Assembly: GCA_019614645.1 (NCBI GenBank)
Contig: JABWDB010000004.1
Coordinates: forward strand, 6,076,001 to 6,140,000
Reading direction: 5' to 3'
Origin: Stratiolaelaps scimitus
Lineage: Eukaryota > Arthropoda > Arachnida > Mesostigmata > Laelapidae
Length of the DNA: 64,000 nt
Shown here: positions 10,626 through 22,132 of the stretch, piece by piece
Layout: each line of letters begins with the position of its first letter
Numbering within the stretch: the first letter of the stretch is position 1
The notes under the pieces: model-generated
The model's input: the letters and a program-made list of their open reading frames with translations, nothing else
What the model was told of the DNA's origin: nothing
Database searches by the model: none
Translations under genes and position numbers: made by a program

Positions 10626-12060
10626 GGTGTTGACATATTATACGGAATCACACTGCAGATGAAATTTAGAAATACGGACGTCACTTGACATGGGTACTTT
10701 TAGTCCGGCAAAGTACGCAGGAAGAACCGTAGACAACTTTGCCGTACGTATAGACGAGCTCCGGGAACGCTGTTGTTGGCGCGGGCGTCCCGGAGGACCA
10801 CTGTGAGGGCCATGGCGACCAGAAAACGCGCGGCCTTTGGGACAATACTGAAGACGCAGGCGTCGCGAATGGCCGCCTCGCGCCCGCAATAGCTGACGGG
10901 GCTGAGGAACCGAACGGATCTCCGGGTGTCGCACCGTTACAAATATCCTTATTACCGATGCATACATGCGCTATTTATGTGATGCAAAGTAGAATGTTAT
11001 TGGTCGGGTGTAATGTGTCAGGGAGGTATTAGCAATACGAGCGCGATTAGATCTACACCGATCTGACTGTTCGGTGGATGCAATACGCCAGAAAACATCA
11101 GGTCTAAATCTATGACATTAGACCGTCAGCCGAACTAGGCTAGAGTTAATTGCTCCTTACGAACTTCAACGTGTCATCGATATCGATTGCCCATTTCTGA
11201 GTCGTGCAACAACGTCCTACAGCCTGTAATCACAATTTCCTGATTCACAAAAGAACAAAGAATACCGAAACATTTACCCACGATGTGAAATACAAAAAAC
11301 AAAAAAAAAACGAGAAACGAAACGCCATTTTTCAAGTGTAGCGACCTTAAGGCGCAACCTTAGAAATGAAAGACTATGAAAAGGAAAATGCCTCTTTGAA
11401 AATCCCGCCACGATCCATTCCGCCATTTCCATATCGGGGAACATGTGCTATTTCTCAAGAGAACACATTCGACACCCGTGAACGACCTTGAATATCAAAG
11501 ACATAGACCGAGTATCCGTTAACCCTATGGAAAGAGGCGATTCGACGGTCCCGAAACAAAGTTCGTTTATAATTCCTCTCTTCGTTGTTTCTGTCAGTAC
11601 ATACTTAGATAGCTTACCGCGTATGACAGAAAAAGAAAAGTAAAACAAAATAATTCACAAGAATAACCAAAAAGGGCCATTTCGAGCTTCAGTGAGAATC
11701 TCGAAGCGCTGGAGGCGAAGCGTTGAGAAAATAACATTTTCCATGGTCTAAAATTTTTCTCTGAATTTCATATGCTTCTTTGTTTGTCTCAAGATCCGCG
11801 TTGCTATCTGCATACGTATCCAGATAGGAAGAAGCCAAGCTCAGACAGTTCACGAACGATTGCCTTCGAAACCGTCAAGGGTTTGGGGTTATGTCGTCCG
11901 TCGAGTTGCGTCCCTTTCTGAACACCCTGTACACGCCTCAGCATTCTGCTGTCTATTTCAATTCACCTGATGTCTACACTCCGTCACACCTACACAACAC
12001 TGCCTAAAACAAGCTGAACACATTGTTGAATCACTTCTCAATTCTCCCGTCGTTGAACGC
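10626..12060. other. Intergenic, no gene recognised
   Basis: A GC-rich minus-strand frame at 10638-10967 has no recognisable domain. The rest shows no coding signal or repeat worth noting. Confidence 0.45.
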
Positions 12061-13400
12061 ATACTGATTGATTGAGTGCCCACCTACATAATCGAACGTC
12101 ACAGGAACAAGCCGCCGCCGCCATCGCCGCGGCAGCAGCAACAGCAGCTGTCACGACGTTTACGAAACACGGTGACGTTTCCACCGATTCAGATTCGATT
12201 TCATTTTGCCGCTATTAGTAGTGTCACCAGCAAAATGACGCCGTTGTCGTCGATACCATCGGAGCCCCGCCGCTCCTGCTGCTGTCCCCACTGTCGACAT
12301 CGTCGACCAGCGATATCGATCGAAACGCCCTCAGGCGTCGCTCAATTGGCGACAATCGTCGAGCAACAACAACAACAGCAGCCTGGACAAACGAACGTCG
12401 TCTGGTTCCGGTAATATTCGGGAAGCTGGCGAGGGCCCGTTCATCTCACGATGCCACCGCCGACGCTGCTATATCTATTATATCTGCTGCGTCGGACGGA
12501 CCCCGCGCGGGATGGGGGGGGTGGCGGGGGATAAACGGGGGTACGAACGACGTACCTACCAATCTATTACATCTACCGACGATTGTGGCGGGGCCAGCGC
12601 GGCCAATGTAGCAGTGGACCTTTAGTTATTCCTCATGCTGCTAAAACAACAACAGCAACAACAGCAACAAACAACAGCAACATGGACAAGGGTTTAGAAA
12701 GGGAAGACACAAATAGCGAACAGCAGTTCGCGGTTTCTCCGTATCGCCAGCAGCAAGCGGCAGCCCATTTCGTGTTGGCGTGCCGTTTCAGCTATTATAG
12801 ATAGACGCTAGACAGGCGTACGGTGGTCGCGATTCGGACGCGAGGCGATCTCGTGTGTGAGCTCGAGCCACCGTCGCCTACGGTAATTCTCGAAACACGG
12901 CGATACAGCAACTCTTCGAAGATGGAATTGACGAAGGAAAAGACAGGAAGGGGAGAAAAAAAGGAGGAAAATCGGGCAATTGCTCGCCCCCGCAGCTGGC
13001 GGGTTTAGAACGTCACATTGGAGCATCATCATCATCTAATAGTAATAATAATAATAAATTCAATGCCAAATCCCAGTAACTGGATGAGCCGACATCTAGA
13101 TCGATCGGCGGGGAGCAACGAGACGAAGCAGGCGAGGCGATGCCGCGCGGCACAACGATTTGCAGGGAAGTGATTTGTATTGGTTCTTCTCGTCGTCACT
13201 GGCTACGAGTACGTATATCTTTCTTCATCTAATCTTCGTATTCTACATCTTCATTTGCCGCTCAGCGTTTTGTGTCGCTACAGTAGTCATCTTGACTGGT
13301 TGTGTTGTGTTTATTTTACTGTTGTTGTTGTTCCTGTCGTTGTTGATGTTGCTGTTGTTGTTGTTGTTGTGGCGGTGGCAGTTATCGAACAGCAGCTGAT
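12061..13400. repeat. CAG/CAA/GTT triplet-rich region
   Basis: Short imperfect runs of CAG/CAA occur at about 12130-12150, 12364-12385 and 12645-12680, a GT-rich (TTG)n run lies at about 13320-13370, and a G-rich tract is at about 12508-12530. Translated, the first gives poly-Gln stretches, but no frame has a domain. The composition differs from the surrounding AT-rich spacer and may mark a regulatory region or 5' exon of the secreted-protein gene downstream. That is speculation. Confidence 0.5.
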
Positions 13401-14034
13401 GTGACGCGATCGATCATGATCAAACGATCGGCTGATGTGCGAAGTCACACGTGACTGGACAGCGGTCGGGGACGACGTTGAACACACGTCACTGATGACG
13501 ATGAAGGTCACACGAACGAATGATTGCGTTGGCATCTATGGTAAAGGTTTGCAGACGCATATATATATATTTATATATGTGGCGTTCTGAAAAGCTTACA
13601 TCGGGATTCGCCGTCATTAATGAACAGCTATAACTTTTCGGGGAAGAGTCGTGCGAGGCTGCCTCAGGTTGATGGTAATGCTTAGTTAGTAACACTTCCA
13701 GCAATACGTAGTGATTTCTTGGTACTTGGGTAGGAGGCTGGGAATGGCTGCTATGTCTAGAAGAAGGGAAGACTTCATTGTAAATTGGTATGAGGCGGGC
13801 CGTTATTAGACATAAGATTGATTGGCGCTGCTGTTTCAGGCCCGGCAGAGCTAACTGGCAGTGTACATGTACGGTTTCCGGTGATACAGCCACAGCAGCT
13901 ATCACGGCACTACGGTGAGAATGTGAAAAAGTGAAATGATTCCGTAGAAAGATTTGCTCGTACAACTAAACAGAGTTGGAGAGACAGAGAGAGAGCCGAA
14001 GGCTCCTGTCGACGCTCATCCAATTGACGTCTCA

Positions 14035-14095
14035 GATCGTAACCTGGAATAGGTCCATATGTGTGGCTCGTATAGGTCTATTCCAGGTTAAGATC
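14035..14095. repeat. Inverted repeat, 18-bp arms
   Basis: GATCGTAACCTGGAATAG at 14035-14052 pairs with CTATTCCAGGTTAAGATC at 14078-14095 with one mismatch, leaving a 25-base loop. Confidence 0.85.
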
Positions 14096-14263
14096 TCATC
14101 CAGGCATATCATACATCCAGACAATGTAGGATCCCTCTGAAATACGGGTGATATTCCATGACAAAATGTGCGCCGTGTCGGTGTGAAAGTTTTGCTTGGC
14201 GTCACATTTGCAGCGCGACGAGCCTCCCTAGATAGCCAATGGGCATTTCTGAGCACATACGCA

Positions 14264-14525
14264 AAGTAATTTTTTTAGGCTGAATCATAGCCAGCATTTA
14301 ACTCAGTCCACGGACCGTCCAATGGGCACATACAAATCCAAGCTATCTCTCAGCATCTAAGTAAGTAAAGGCTGTTTAACGTCCACGGTACAACCGCTTT
14401 CGGTATTGCCTCATATGGCGGACTCCTTCAATGCGAATTTGCAACGGTGGTGATCTGGCCCGTGCACCTGCCCACGTGTCTCCTCCGATTGCAAGGCGCA
14501 CACGAATGCACACGAGCGCCACCAA
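14264..14525 (-). mobile_element. Two reversed SINE family A copies, one tail fragment and one near full
   Basis: The stretch 14358-14525 is the reverse complement of family A from its tail (TTTAACGTCCACGGTACAAC) through a B box at about 14448-14465 to the head (GATTGCAAGGCGCACACGAATG). A tail fragment in the same orientation (AGCATTTAACTCAGTCCACGG) lies just before it at 14264-14325. Confidence 0.65.
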
Positions 14526-15139
14526 AGGGCTCGGCATTTCTGAGCATCTAGTAGAGTCGAACTGGTCACAATACTGAAATCGACTATTATCAAATAGCAT
14601 CGTGTGGGAATTGCCCTGAAGCTATCGTCGTACAACCATGCGGGTGGCTGGGCGTGCTTTCGTGATTTTGATCGAGCATTACTAAGTAACATTAAGGCTT
14701 TTTGGATTAATTGTGTAATCCCGCAGTTCCTAGTGTGGCACAATGTCAGATCATAGACTATGAGCTCAATAGGTGTTTGTCGACGCCCTTCACCGTTTGC
14801 ATGTCATGCAGGACTCTCCGCTCGATGCGTGCAAGGCTCCCTCTGTAGTGGAATTTCCAAGAGCCTAATGTTCGGCTGATTTTAGCTACATCTACCTGAA
14901 CATCCCATCCTCATCCTCCGTCTCCCGCTGTCTCTCGTACTAGCAATATGTGCAATGGTGTTATATAATATCCCCACGTGTGTGCGTATTTGCGTACATT
15001 CTCTATATACCTTCTGCCATATCATATCTGCTGCTGCTGCTGTGATATGAACTGTTTGTGCCGTGGTGCACCCTTGCTTGCATGACATGTTCGTTGGCCT
15101 TACCGTGTAACCATTACTCCTATCGAGCTAGTAACTGTA

Positions 15140-15157
15140 ATATATATATATATATAT
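15140..15157. repeat. (TA)n microsatellite
   Basis: Eighteen bases of TA, about 400 bp upstream of the secreted-protein start codon. Confidence 0.9.
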
Positions 15158-15554
15158 CCAGTCTGTCTGTACCGACGATTCCGAGCGTGACCACACGAGC
15201 CCGGCGGACACCCACACACAAACATGCAAGACAGAGCCGTCGCGTAGCGGTGGGCCCGACTTCGGTGCGACCCTCGCCCGCGGCTTGGTGTGCGGTTTAA
15301 GAAAGCCGCCGCGCGATCCACAACAGTCACAAGTCCGACGAACGAACGTCAAGAGACGAAGCTCCCATCGTCGATCCGAACTTGGTGAGGTGCCCAGTTG
15401 TTGTGATTGTCGTCAGGACTCGGGTGTCGCTCCAGCCTGAGAGGACTAACGCCGCTCCGTTACCGACATCTCATCTCGCTCAGACGAGCACTGTGACCAC
15501 AGTCGCCATCAGCATAACTTGCAGTCTTCGTTCAGGCGGATCGAGGGCTGAACG

Positions 15555-15802
15555 ATGTCTTCGACCAAGAGGCAAGGGCGAAGCTTGAGCTTCATCTGCC
15601 TGCTTCTCTTCACAGTCGCCATGGTGGCAGTTGCGCGTAAGTGAACAGTCTCAGCGGGCACACTAGACCGTGAGCGGGCTGAGTGAGCACGCGGTGGCGG
15701 TGGGCCAGCTAACGCCTCCAAAAACAAGATCGCTGGGGCATCTACGCGCTAGTGAACAAAGCAAGGAATGGTTACCTTACACAACACACTTGCGCAGCAG
15801 GA

Positions 15803-15840
<38 letters not shown>

Positions 15841-17565
15841 AGTGAGAAAGATGAGAGAGAGAGAGAGTGTGTGAGGGAAAAATAGTGTCCTTGTTACGTG
15901 AAAATGTGTCGTGCGTTCGCGCTATTTTCAACTGGTCCGCCCTATCACGCCGCACCCCCGCGCCCTAACGACACGCGCAAAGCCCAACAACGAACAACGA
16001 ATAACCGCTGCTTTGAGCTGCTCGCAGCGAACGGTCAATGCTCGCAGCGGTGGTAACAGCACCCAGCTGATCAAACCGGCGGATTCGGTTGGTACTGCTG
16101 TAGCGCTTTGCCATTAGTGGCAGGGGGCGGGCAGGTATGGCTGTTAGCTGCTGGGTTGGTTGGCCCGTTGGCAGCCTGACTTACTGACAGGTGCTCATGT
16201 GACAGCTGGCTGATCTGCCTGGCGGCAGCGCTGACAGTTGTCAAACGAAGAACTGAAGGATGTTGACTGGTGGCGTCGATAAAAATGCCGGCGCAAAAGC
16301 ACGCATCTAGGCTGAATAGTGATATTTGTATAGCACTCATTGTATCTATTTGGTCCATTCAGCAGCGTTTATACAGCGATAGCGAGAGAGTATGTGAACT
16401 ATGTAGAACGGCGTGACGTTCAATCTACAGCAAAATAACAATAATAATAAGAATTATTAACGTGATGCTATAGCAGATATAACCGTATGGGATTGATTCC
16501 TGTGTATACAAAATCTCAGTGACAGCGGAGTACTTCGCGTGATTTACATAGAATTGCGTGTTTAAGATAAAACTCTGCGAAATAGTTGTCCTGATCGATG
16601 ATATGCGCCCTTAACAGTGGTAATCACTAATTTAAGCTTCACAATGTAGGTCTGGATCGGGTAGCACGAGTTGAGCGATAAGAGCGTGTTCTATTTATAA
16701 AGCTCGTGTCTGCGATGAAGTTTGTGATTGAGATGACGATTTCTATTACAGCACGCTTCAAGCAGAACCGATTTCCATATTTTTGTTTATTGTATGTTTG
16801 TATATTTTGTGTCAGCTTGTAACTACTAGTTTTTTTACGAGAGTTAAACACCCTGTTAACTAGCCGTTTAACTTCATCATTGCTGGTGGCGCATTGTGTA
16901 TGGATTATCATCCAGTTTGATTTATTCTGTTATACTATTAAAAGGTAGTGCGTTCGTCGCCTTTGAATCAGCGCGATTTAATGTTACATACGTCGAATGT
17001 CCCTGTGGCGTGGTGAATTCGCCTGCGCCGTTGCATTTAAAGGGATTGTCCGTCCTATGGAGCAATGCTGAAAACAGTTGCACCGTCGATGTTAAATGTT
17101 AGCTGTGAGTCAGACAGGAAAATTTCCTTATAGATATTATATTTTATAATCTAATATAGTAGTCAATACGCTTTGCCTCGATTCTTCGCGAACCGTCGCA
17201 GATTAGCCTCTATCTCAACGGCAGGCGACTCAGCGGAATCTAGACACGAATTGAGGCTGATTTTTTCCGATTTATCTAAAATGAACAATCTCCCTCTTCC
17301 GCTTCGTCTTCCTCTATCGACTTTATCGCATCATATCAAACAGGTATAGTCGTATATCAAATGCAGATTCATACTACTGCTCTATTCATATCTCCATATA
17401 TTTATTATTATTACTTTATTATTATTATTATTATCACAATTAGTACCCGCAAAGTCAGTGAGTGTCGTCACAATATCACCGTTTGTTTACCTCTGTCGCA
17501 CGCATCGACTAGAAATCGTGTACGATTTGTCGCCGACTTATGAACATAGTAACCATGATTGGCAG

Positions 17566-17643
<78 letters not shown>

Positions 17644-19790
17644 TATATATATATTATATAAAGAGCTCTATACTGTCTCCGTATGAACGACGCTAGGCTC
17701 GGGCGGGTGATTCCTTTGCCTCGTTCGGTTCGCTGACGCCCTTCCAATCGGGCACCTCAATCGTCTTCTCATGCGTTCGCTTTACGCTAGCTGTTTTCGT
17801 TATTGTTGGGATTAGTGTTGTTGTTGATATTATAGGGATTATGTTGCTATTCTCGTTATTATATCATGTTTTTAGATAATTATGGCTAAACACGTTGAGC
17901 GTTTGTGTTCACGTTACAGGTGAGGGAGACGAAGTCATCCGGGACGGTGATCCGCTCGAGCAATCAAGTACGTCATAGTTATAGCTGCAGATTGCAGGGT
18001 TGCTAAATATAGTGTCGTTCAGAGTTAACTGATAAGCATAATACTAATATCATGTAGAACCTATTGCCCGATAACACAAGCTAAGCTCGAAGATCGATTG
18101 AGCGATGTGGCCATAATAATTATTGTTGCTGTTGCTTAATGCTGAATTTCTGTTTTAGAAGGCTGCTTTGAGAAAGTGCATCATGACTTCAGTCGACGTA
18201 TCACGGACGAGTCGCAACGAGAGCTGGGACGTATCATGGGCGAGATCGCAGACGCGGAAGAGAAATCGGTGAATCCGAAGGAGAAAGGCGCCATGTCAAA
18301 GTATTTCCTCCGTGTTCTTAAGCGGGCGGAGCACGTAGTCATGGTATGAGCGCGCGTTTGTCTATAAGCGAAATTCGTTGAGCAACAGCCGACTGTGTGT
18401 GTGTGTGTGGTTCTGGTTTTGTGAGCGTTCTGTGATGATTTGCTTGAGAAATATAATGGCAAGTCAATGCCCGTCAAGTGAACTTCCAACTCGGTCCTTT
18501 ATCCTATAGAAGAGACCGCATTCTGTCGACTCGGCGAGATGTTTTTGTCTAGTTTACATGGAGTGGGATTTATCAGGAGCGACGATTCAACTCAATTTCT
18601 ATTCAAATACACTTCCATTGCCGCTTCTGTCTCCCACGTATATAACGGTAGACAGAACGAAGGTGTAAGGCGTTAGCGTATGTTGTAACAACATACGCTA
18701 ACGCTTTACACCTTCGTTTTGAGAAGTGCTCTAGTCTTAGCGTGTCCCAGGAAGGAGGCGAGATACCCTCCATATGGCCACGTTGTTTAAGTGCTCTGTC
18801 AATTATACTTCAGCATTGGGAGTTATCTGCAGTAGTAAACAAACTCGGGAATGTATTCATTACCGATCACTGTGATTCATCACGATTTATTGAAACTCTA
18901 CGTCAAGTATGCATGCAAAAGCAGGAATTCACTGTTCTGTAGTGATGGCAGCAAAAATGCTAATTAATCCAGGGCGAGCTAAACGTCCGTTGACACTAAC
19001 CCTCGCAGCCGACTCATCGCTTCGTGGTTTTCAGGAGTCCAAATCGTTCACCAGCAAGGACAAGACACAGATGAAAACTTTCTTGAAACATCTAAGGGTG
19101 AGTAGCCTCATCAGAACATTCGATTAACAGCCTAGACCTGACATATGCGCCGATCGTACGGATAAGAGCTATGGCCTTTTTCGGCAGGCAAGCGTTTAAC
19201 CTGTATTGCCTATTGATACCTGAATTAAATACCTGGGCTAGGATTTTTGATTCTTTGCCATACGTCTGAGCTAGTTGGCATTAGTTGACATTGCAGAAGT
19301 TTCATGAGGGTAACAGAGCTTTTTTTCTGCACCTCAAATTTTGTCAATGTAACCTCTACACCAGCGCGGGTGGTGTGAAATCTCCGACACGGCCATATTC
19401 ACAAAACGAAAAAACATACCAACCGAACCCTCAAGTGAACTTAGCTATCTGATCGACGGCCGTCCGCCCCGCTACAGGTCGCTTTCATCGCAAATTGTCC
19501 ACTTCATCTTGCATGCAGTTGTATATCGTTCATAGGAGATATTGATTAAATCGAAAGTTTCGATTGACTGAATGATAAATTGTCCCCGAGCTATTCAGTA
19601 ACGACTCTCCTTCTCAACGTATACCTGTCGCGATGTTGAGCACTAATGAGGCCAATACTGGAACATGAAATAGCTGAAACTGGAATATTTTTTGGTGTCT
19701 GTGTCTGTTTTTCGCCGTGTGTCTCTCTCTGTGTGTGTGCGCGTGTTTGTGTTTCAGAGCTGCGTGAGCCGTCCCTCTTCGGCGGCGTGA
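15555..19790 (+). CDS. Small secreted protein, 136 aa, five exons, unrecognised family
   Basis: Proposed coding exons are 15555-15636, 17920-17967, 18159-18343, 19035-19097 and 19758-19790. Donors are GTAAGT, GTACGT, GTATGA and GTGAGT; each acceptor ends in AG after a pyrimidine-rich run. Intron phases (1, 1, 0, 0) agree across all junctions and the frame ends at TGA 19788-19790. Residues 1-27 form a signal peptide: basic start, then a Leu/Val/Ala core, with likely cleavage after Ala25 or Ala27. The mature part begins with an acidic stretch (29-43). It continues with charged, probably helical segments (about 46-80 and 84-126) and holds only two cysteines, Cys46 and Cys128, which could pair. 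A polyadenylation signal AATAAA lies at 19954. I do not recognise the family; a secreted helical factor or peptide precursor fits, but so do others. The last exon is the least certain. Confidence 0.68.
15806..15838. repeat. (TA)n microsatellite
   Basis: About 33 bases of TA followed by a GA-rich run. Confidence 0.95.
16997..17135 (+). mobile_element. SINE family A, internally deleted copy
   Basis: It has the family A head (GGCGTGGTGAATTCG) joined to GTTGCATTTAAAGGGATTGTCC and the normal tail. The tRNA-like B-box segment is missing, so it could not be transcribed from its own promoter. Confidence 0.6.
17564..17660. repeat. (CT)n(TA)n compound microsatellite
   Basis: About 22 bases of CT/TC followed by some 75 bases of interrupted TA. 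Confidence 0.95.
18344..19034 (+). other. Intron 3 of the secreted-protein gene
   Basis: Holds a (GT)n run at about 18396-18408 and a long near-perfect palindrome at 18656-18718. No further exon seen. Confidence 0.55.
18656..18718. repeat. 63-bp near-perfect palindrome
   Basis: The arms 18656-18686 and 18688-18718 are reverse complements over 31 bases with one mismatch and a single-base centre at 18687. It lies inside an intron. This is too tight a loop for a microRNA precursor; a template-switch or transposon-end origin is more likely. Confidence 0.9.
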
Positions 19791-19953
19791 GTTGCTCGAC
19801 GTTTACGCTAACGAATGAATTGCTGCGAATGCGCTGGACGTTTTCGGCACTTTCTGCCTATGGGCGGACATTTGTTCGGATTTTTTTGATAGGTAAATCA
19901 TAAAATTATTGACGCTACGTCGTTCCGTATGCTGGCATTGTAATATAAATATT

Positions 19954-19959
19954 AATAAA
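19954..19959 (+). promoter_or_regulatory. Polyadenylation signal AATAAA
   Basis: Canonical hexamer about 165 bases after the stop codon of the secreted-protein gene, in AT-rich context. Confidence 0.55.
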
Positions 19960-20217
19960 GTATAGCTAAGAGGCTTACTGGTGAAAACTGATTAATGTTT
20001 CATCAATGTCATCTAATATTATTACATTATATAATAACTAATAATAGTAATCATAGAATTATTATTATTCATTTTCTAAGCACTGGCTTGTCACTTCAAG
20101 AAATTAGTTAACATAACATAACATTTAGTTAGAATTGACGCAGGCGCGTTTACCGTTGGTTTGCTGAGACAGAGTTTGTGATTGTGGGTTTTTCTAGATA
20201 ATGCGATAGTCGAGTCT

Positions 20218-20408
20218 GGTGGTGTGGTGCATTCGTGTACGCCTTGGAATCGAAGGAGACACGTATTTAGGTGCACACAAGGGTGCGATCCCCACCGTTG
20301 TACATTTGCATTTAAAGGGGTTGTCCGTCTTATGAAGCAATGCCTGTGAAAGCTGTACTACCGTGGACGTTAAATGTTGGCCGCGAGTCTGCCCGGAAAA
20401 GTTATAGT
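20218..20408 (+). mobile_element. SINE family A, near full-length copy
   Basis: The most complete copy. Its head is GGTGTGGTGCATTCGTG, the B box at about 20285-20301 is GTGCGATCCCCACCG, then come CATTTGCATTTAAAGGGG, CTACCGTGGACGTTAAATG and the tail GGCCGCGAGTCTGCCCGG. Confidence 0.8.
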
Positions 20409-20749
20409 TTATGCGATAATTTTCTTACCAAAGCAATATATCTGTCAAAGCATACCCCGTTGCTTACAACCGTCAGAACATGTGCCCGTACTAACTTTCA
20501 TTGGACTGAATTTTGAAACACCTTACCCGAGTTTCACTGCCTGAATGGCGCTCACTGAAGAAACACTGAATGAGCTGCCATTGTTCGTTAGGCCAAACAG
20601 TTCACTGGGTCGACACAACAGAATTAGTGAATAGGCTTCTATCGCAGGACAGAAGGTACGATACGGTGTGTCGAGTCGAACGTGGTTCGAAACGGCCAAC
20701 TCCCAATTTATAATGAAATTAAAGCATACATTGAAAAGACCTAATACAA

Positions 20750-21652
20750 CGAGTACACATTTGAGGCGTGCATTCTCTATCAGAATAGAATATAAAATAA
20801 CATACATACCATAAAAAAGAGCGCATATGACGGCGCGAACAGCTTGCTACAATGGAACGTGTAATTTTTCGGGTGTGCAAAATGATAAGTCGCCCTCAGT
20901 AATCGCGTGTTTTCGCTGGGTTGATTTTCGCTTTCTTGTGCTAATTAGTACCGTGTGGCACGCCCTCGCCAATTATAACGTTAAAGATTCGGTTTGGCAA
21001 ACAGTCAACGATATTTAAGAGAATTGCTTGTCCATATTGTTGCTAGCGAAGTTTAGTTGGGCGAAGTCAAGTGGCGTTGTTGAAGACGAGGTATTGTTTT
21101 CATCTGCGCCCGTATGATATGCGGATAACGCTTAATTGTCCTTAACACTGCGACCGTATGAATCTGAAAGTTTCTACTCTTGCCTACTTGCTACACACGT
21201 TAAGGGTCGAATTCGAGGCCAGTCGACAAATGTTCATAGGAGTTTGCTAGCTGACCTTTTCCGGACGTCCTTTTTACTCATTGGTACCATACGTCGACGG
21301 AATAATTTCGCACTACGCAACTTTTTTTTCTTCAATTTCGCTGGCAATTGCAGCCAATTTGGTCTTTCCTGCTGGGTGTAAAGCAGTAATAACTTCTTGC
21401 TCCGTATCAGTAAGGCTCGAAACGTGTCCCATGACTACGGTACAGCGGGAATGCTCAAAACAAACTGGATAAGTCCAGCGAAAATACTCGATAACTGAGG
21501 GTGACTTATCATTTTGCACACCCGAAAAACGACACATTTCGTTGTTGCAGGCTGTTTGCGACGTCATCTGCGCTGTTCTTTGCGGTATGTATGTTATTTG
21601 ACACGTACATTAATCTGATACAGAATGCATGCCCCAACTGTGTATTCTTTGT
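20750..21652. mobile_element. Fold-back/MITE-like element with ~175-bp terminal inverted repeats
   Basis: Bases 20750-20922 match the reverse complement of 21472-21652 almost throughout. Shared blocks include TTTTTCGGGTGTGCAAAATG, GATAAGTC, CCCTCAGT, AATAACATACATACC (with small changes) and GCATTCT. About 550 bases lie between and encode no recognisable transposase. The arms also give near-identical short frames on opposite strands, which is only a consequence of the inversion. This fits a non-autonomous DNA transposon or a fold-back element; target duplications were not clear. Confidence 0.72.
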
Positions 21653-22132
21653 AACGATTTGTTGAAATATAGGGGTGTTTTAAGTTTAAGCACACCACTG
21701 TATTAGCAGTCAACATATGGAGATAAGTACAATCGGTCGCCGTGGTGCGCTTACAAATCCACCATAAGCAATGCAAATAGCCGCAGGAGCCATGCAATGA
21801 AAAACACAGTTAGTAGATATTCACATATACAACAGATATCTTAAAACAGCTAATACAATTAACTAAGACGAGCGTGCGTTGTGTGTTATTACATTGTAAC
21901 AACAAAGAATTGACAACTGTTGTCTTAGGATCAACCTATGGATACGTTCATATATGCCTATGCGAAGTGTGCAAGTTCTTCCCAGCGGAGCCCAATTCAC
22001 AAGTTTATGTTGTTGACAATTCGAACGTCTTTCTGCAATAGCCACGTGCATAGATGCTGGCCACCGAATCAGCGCAACAAATCTACAAAAGGTTAAACGT
22101 GTTAATGGTAGAGATATCCGTTCTTGCGCCCG

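Larger units (their letters stand above)
15637..17919 (+). other. Intron 1 of the secreted-protein gene
   Basis: Runs from donor GTAAGT to acceptor TTACAG. It contains (TA)n at 15806-15838, a (CT)n/(TA)n compound at 17564-17660, an internally deleted SINE A at 16997-17135 and a TTA-triplet run near 17401-17433. No exon candidate in this intron was convincing. Confidence 0.6.

Noticed and set aside
12076..12414. Poly-Gln frame as a real protein
   Set aside because: The Gln and Pro runs come from triplet repeats, and there is no conserved domain or splice support.
13489..13965. 158-codon minus-strand open frame
   Set aside because: No domain, runs through a (TA)n tract, and has no supporting splice or promoter signal.
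18656..18718. MicroRNA precursor
   Set aside because: The one-base centre leaves no loop, unlike known precursors.
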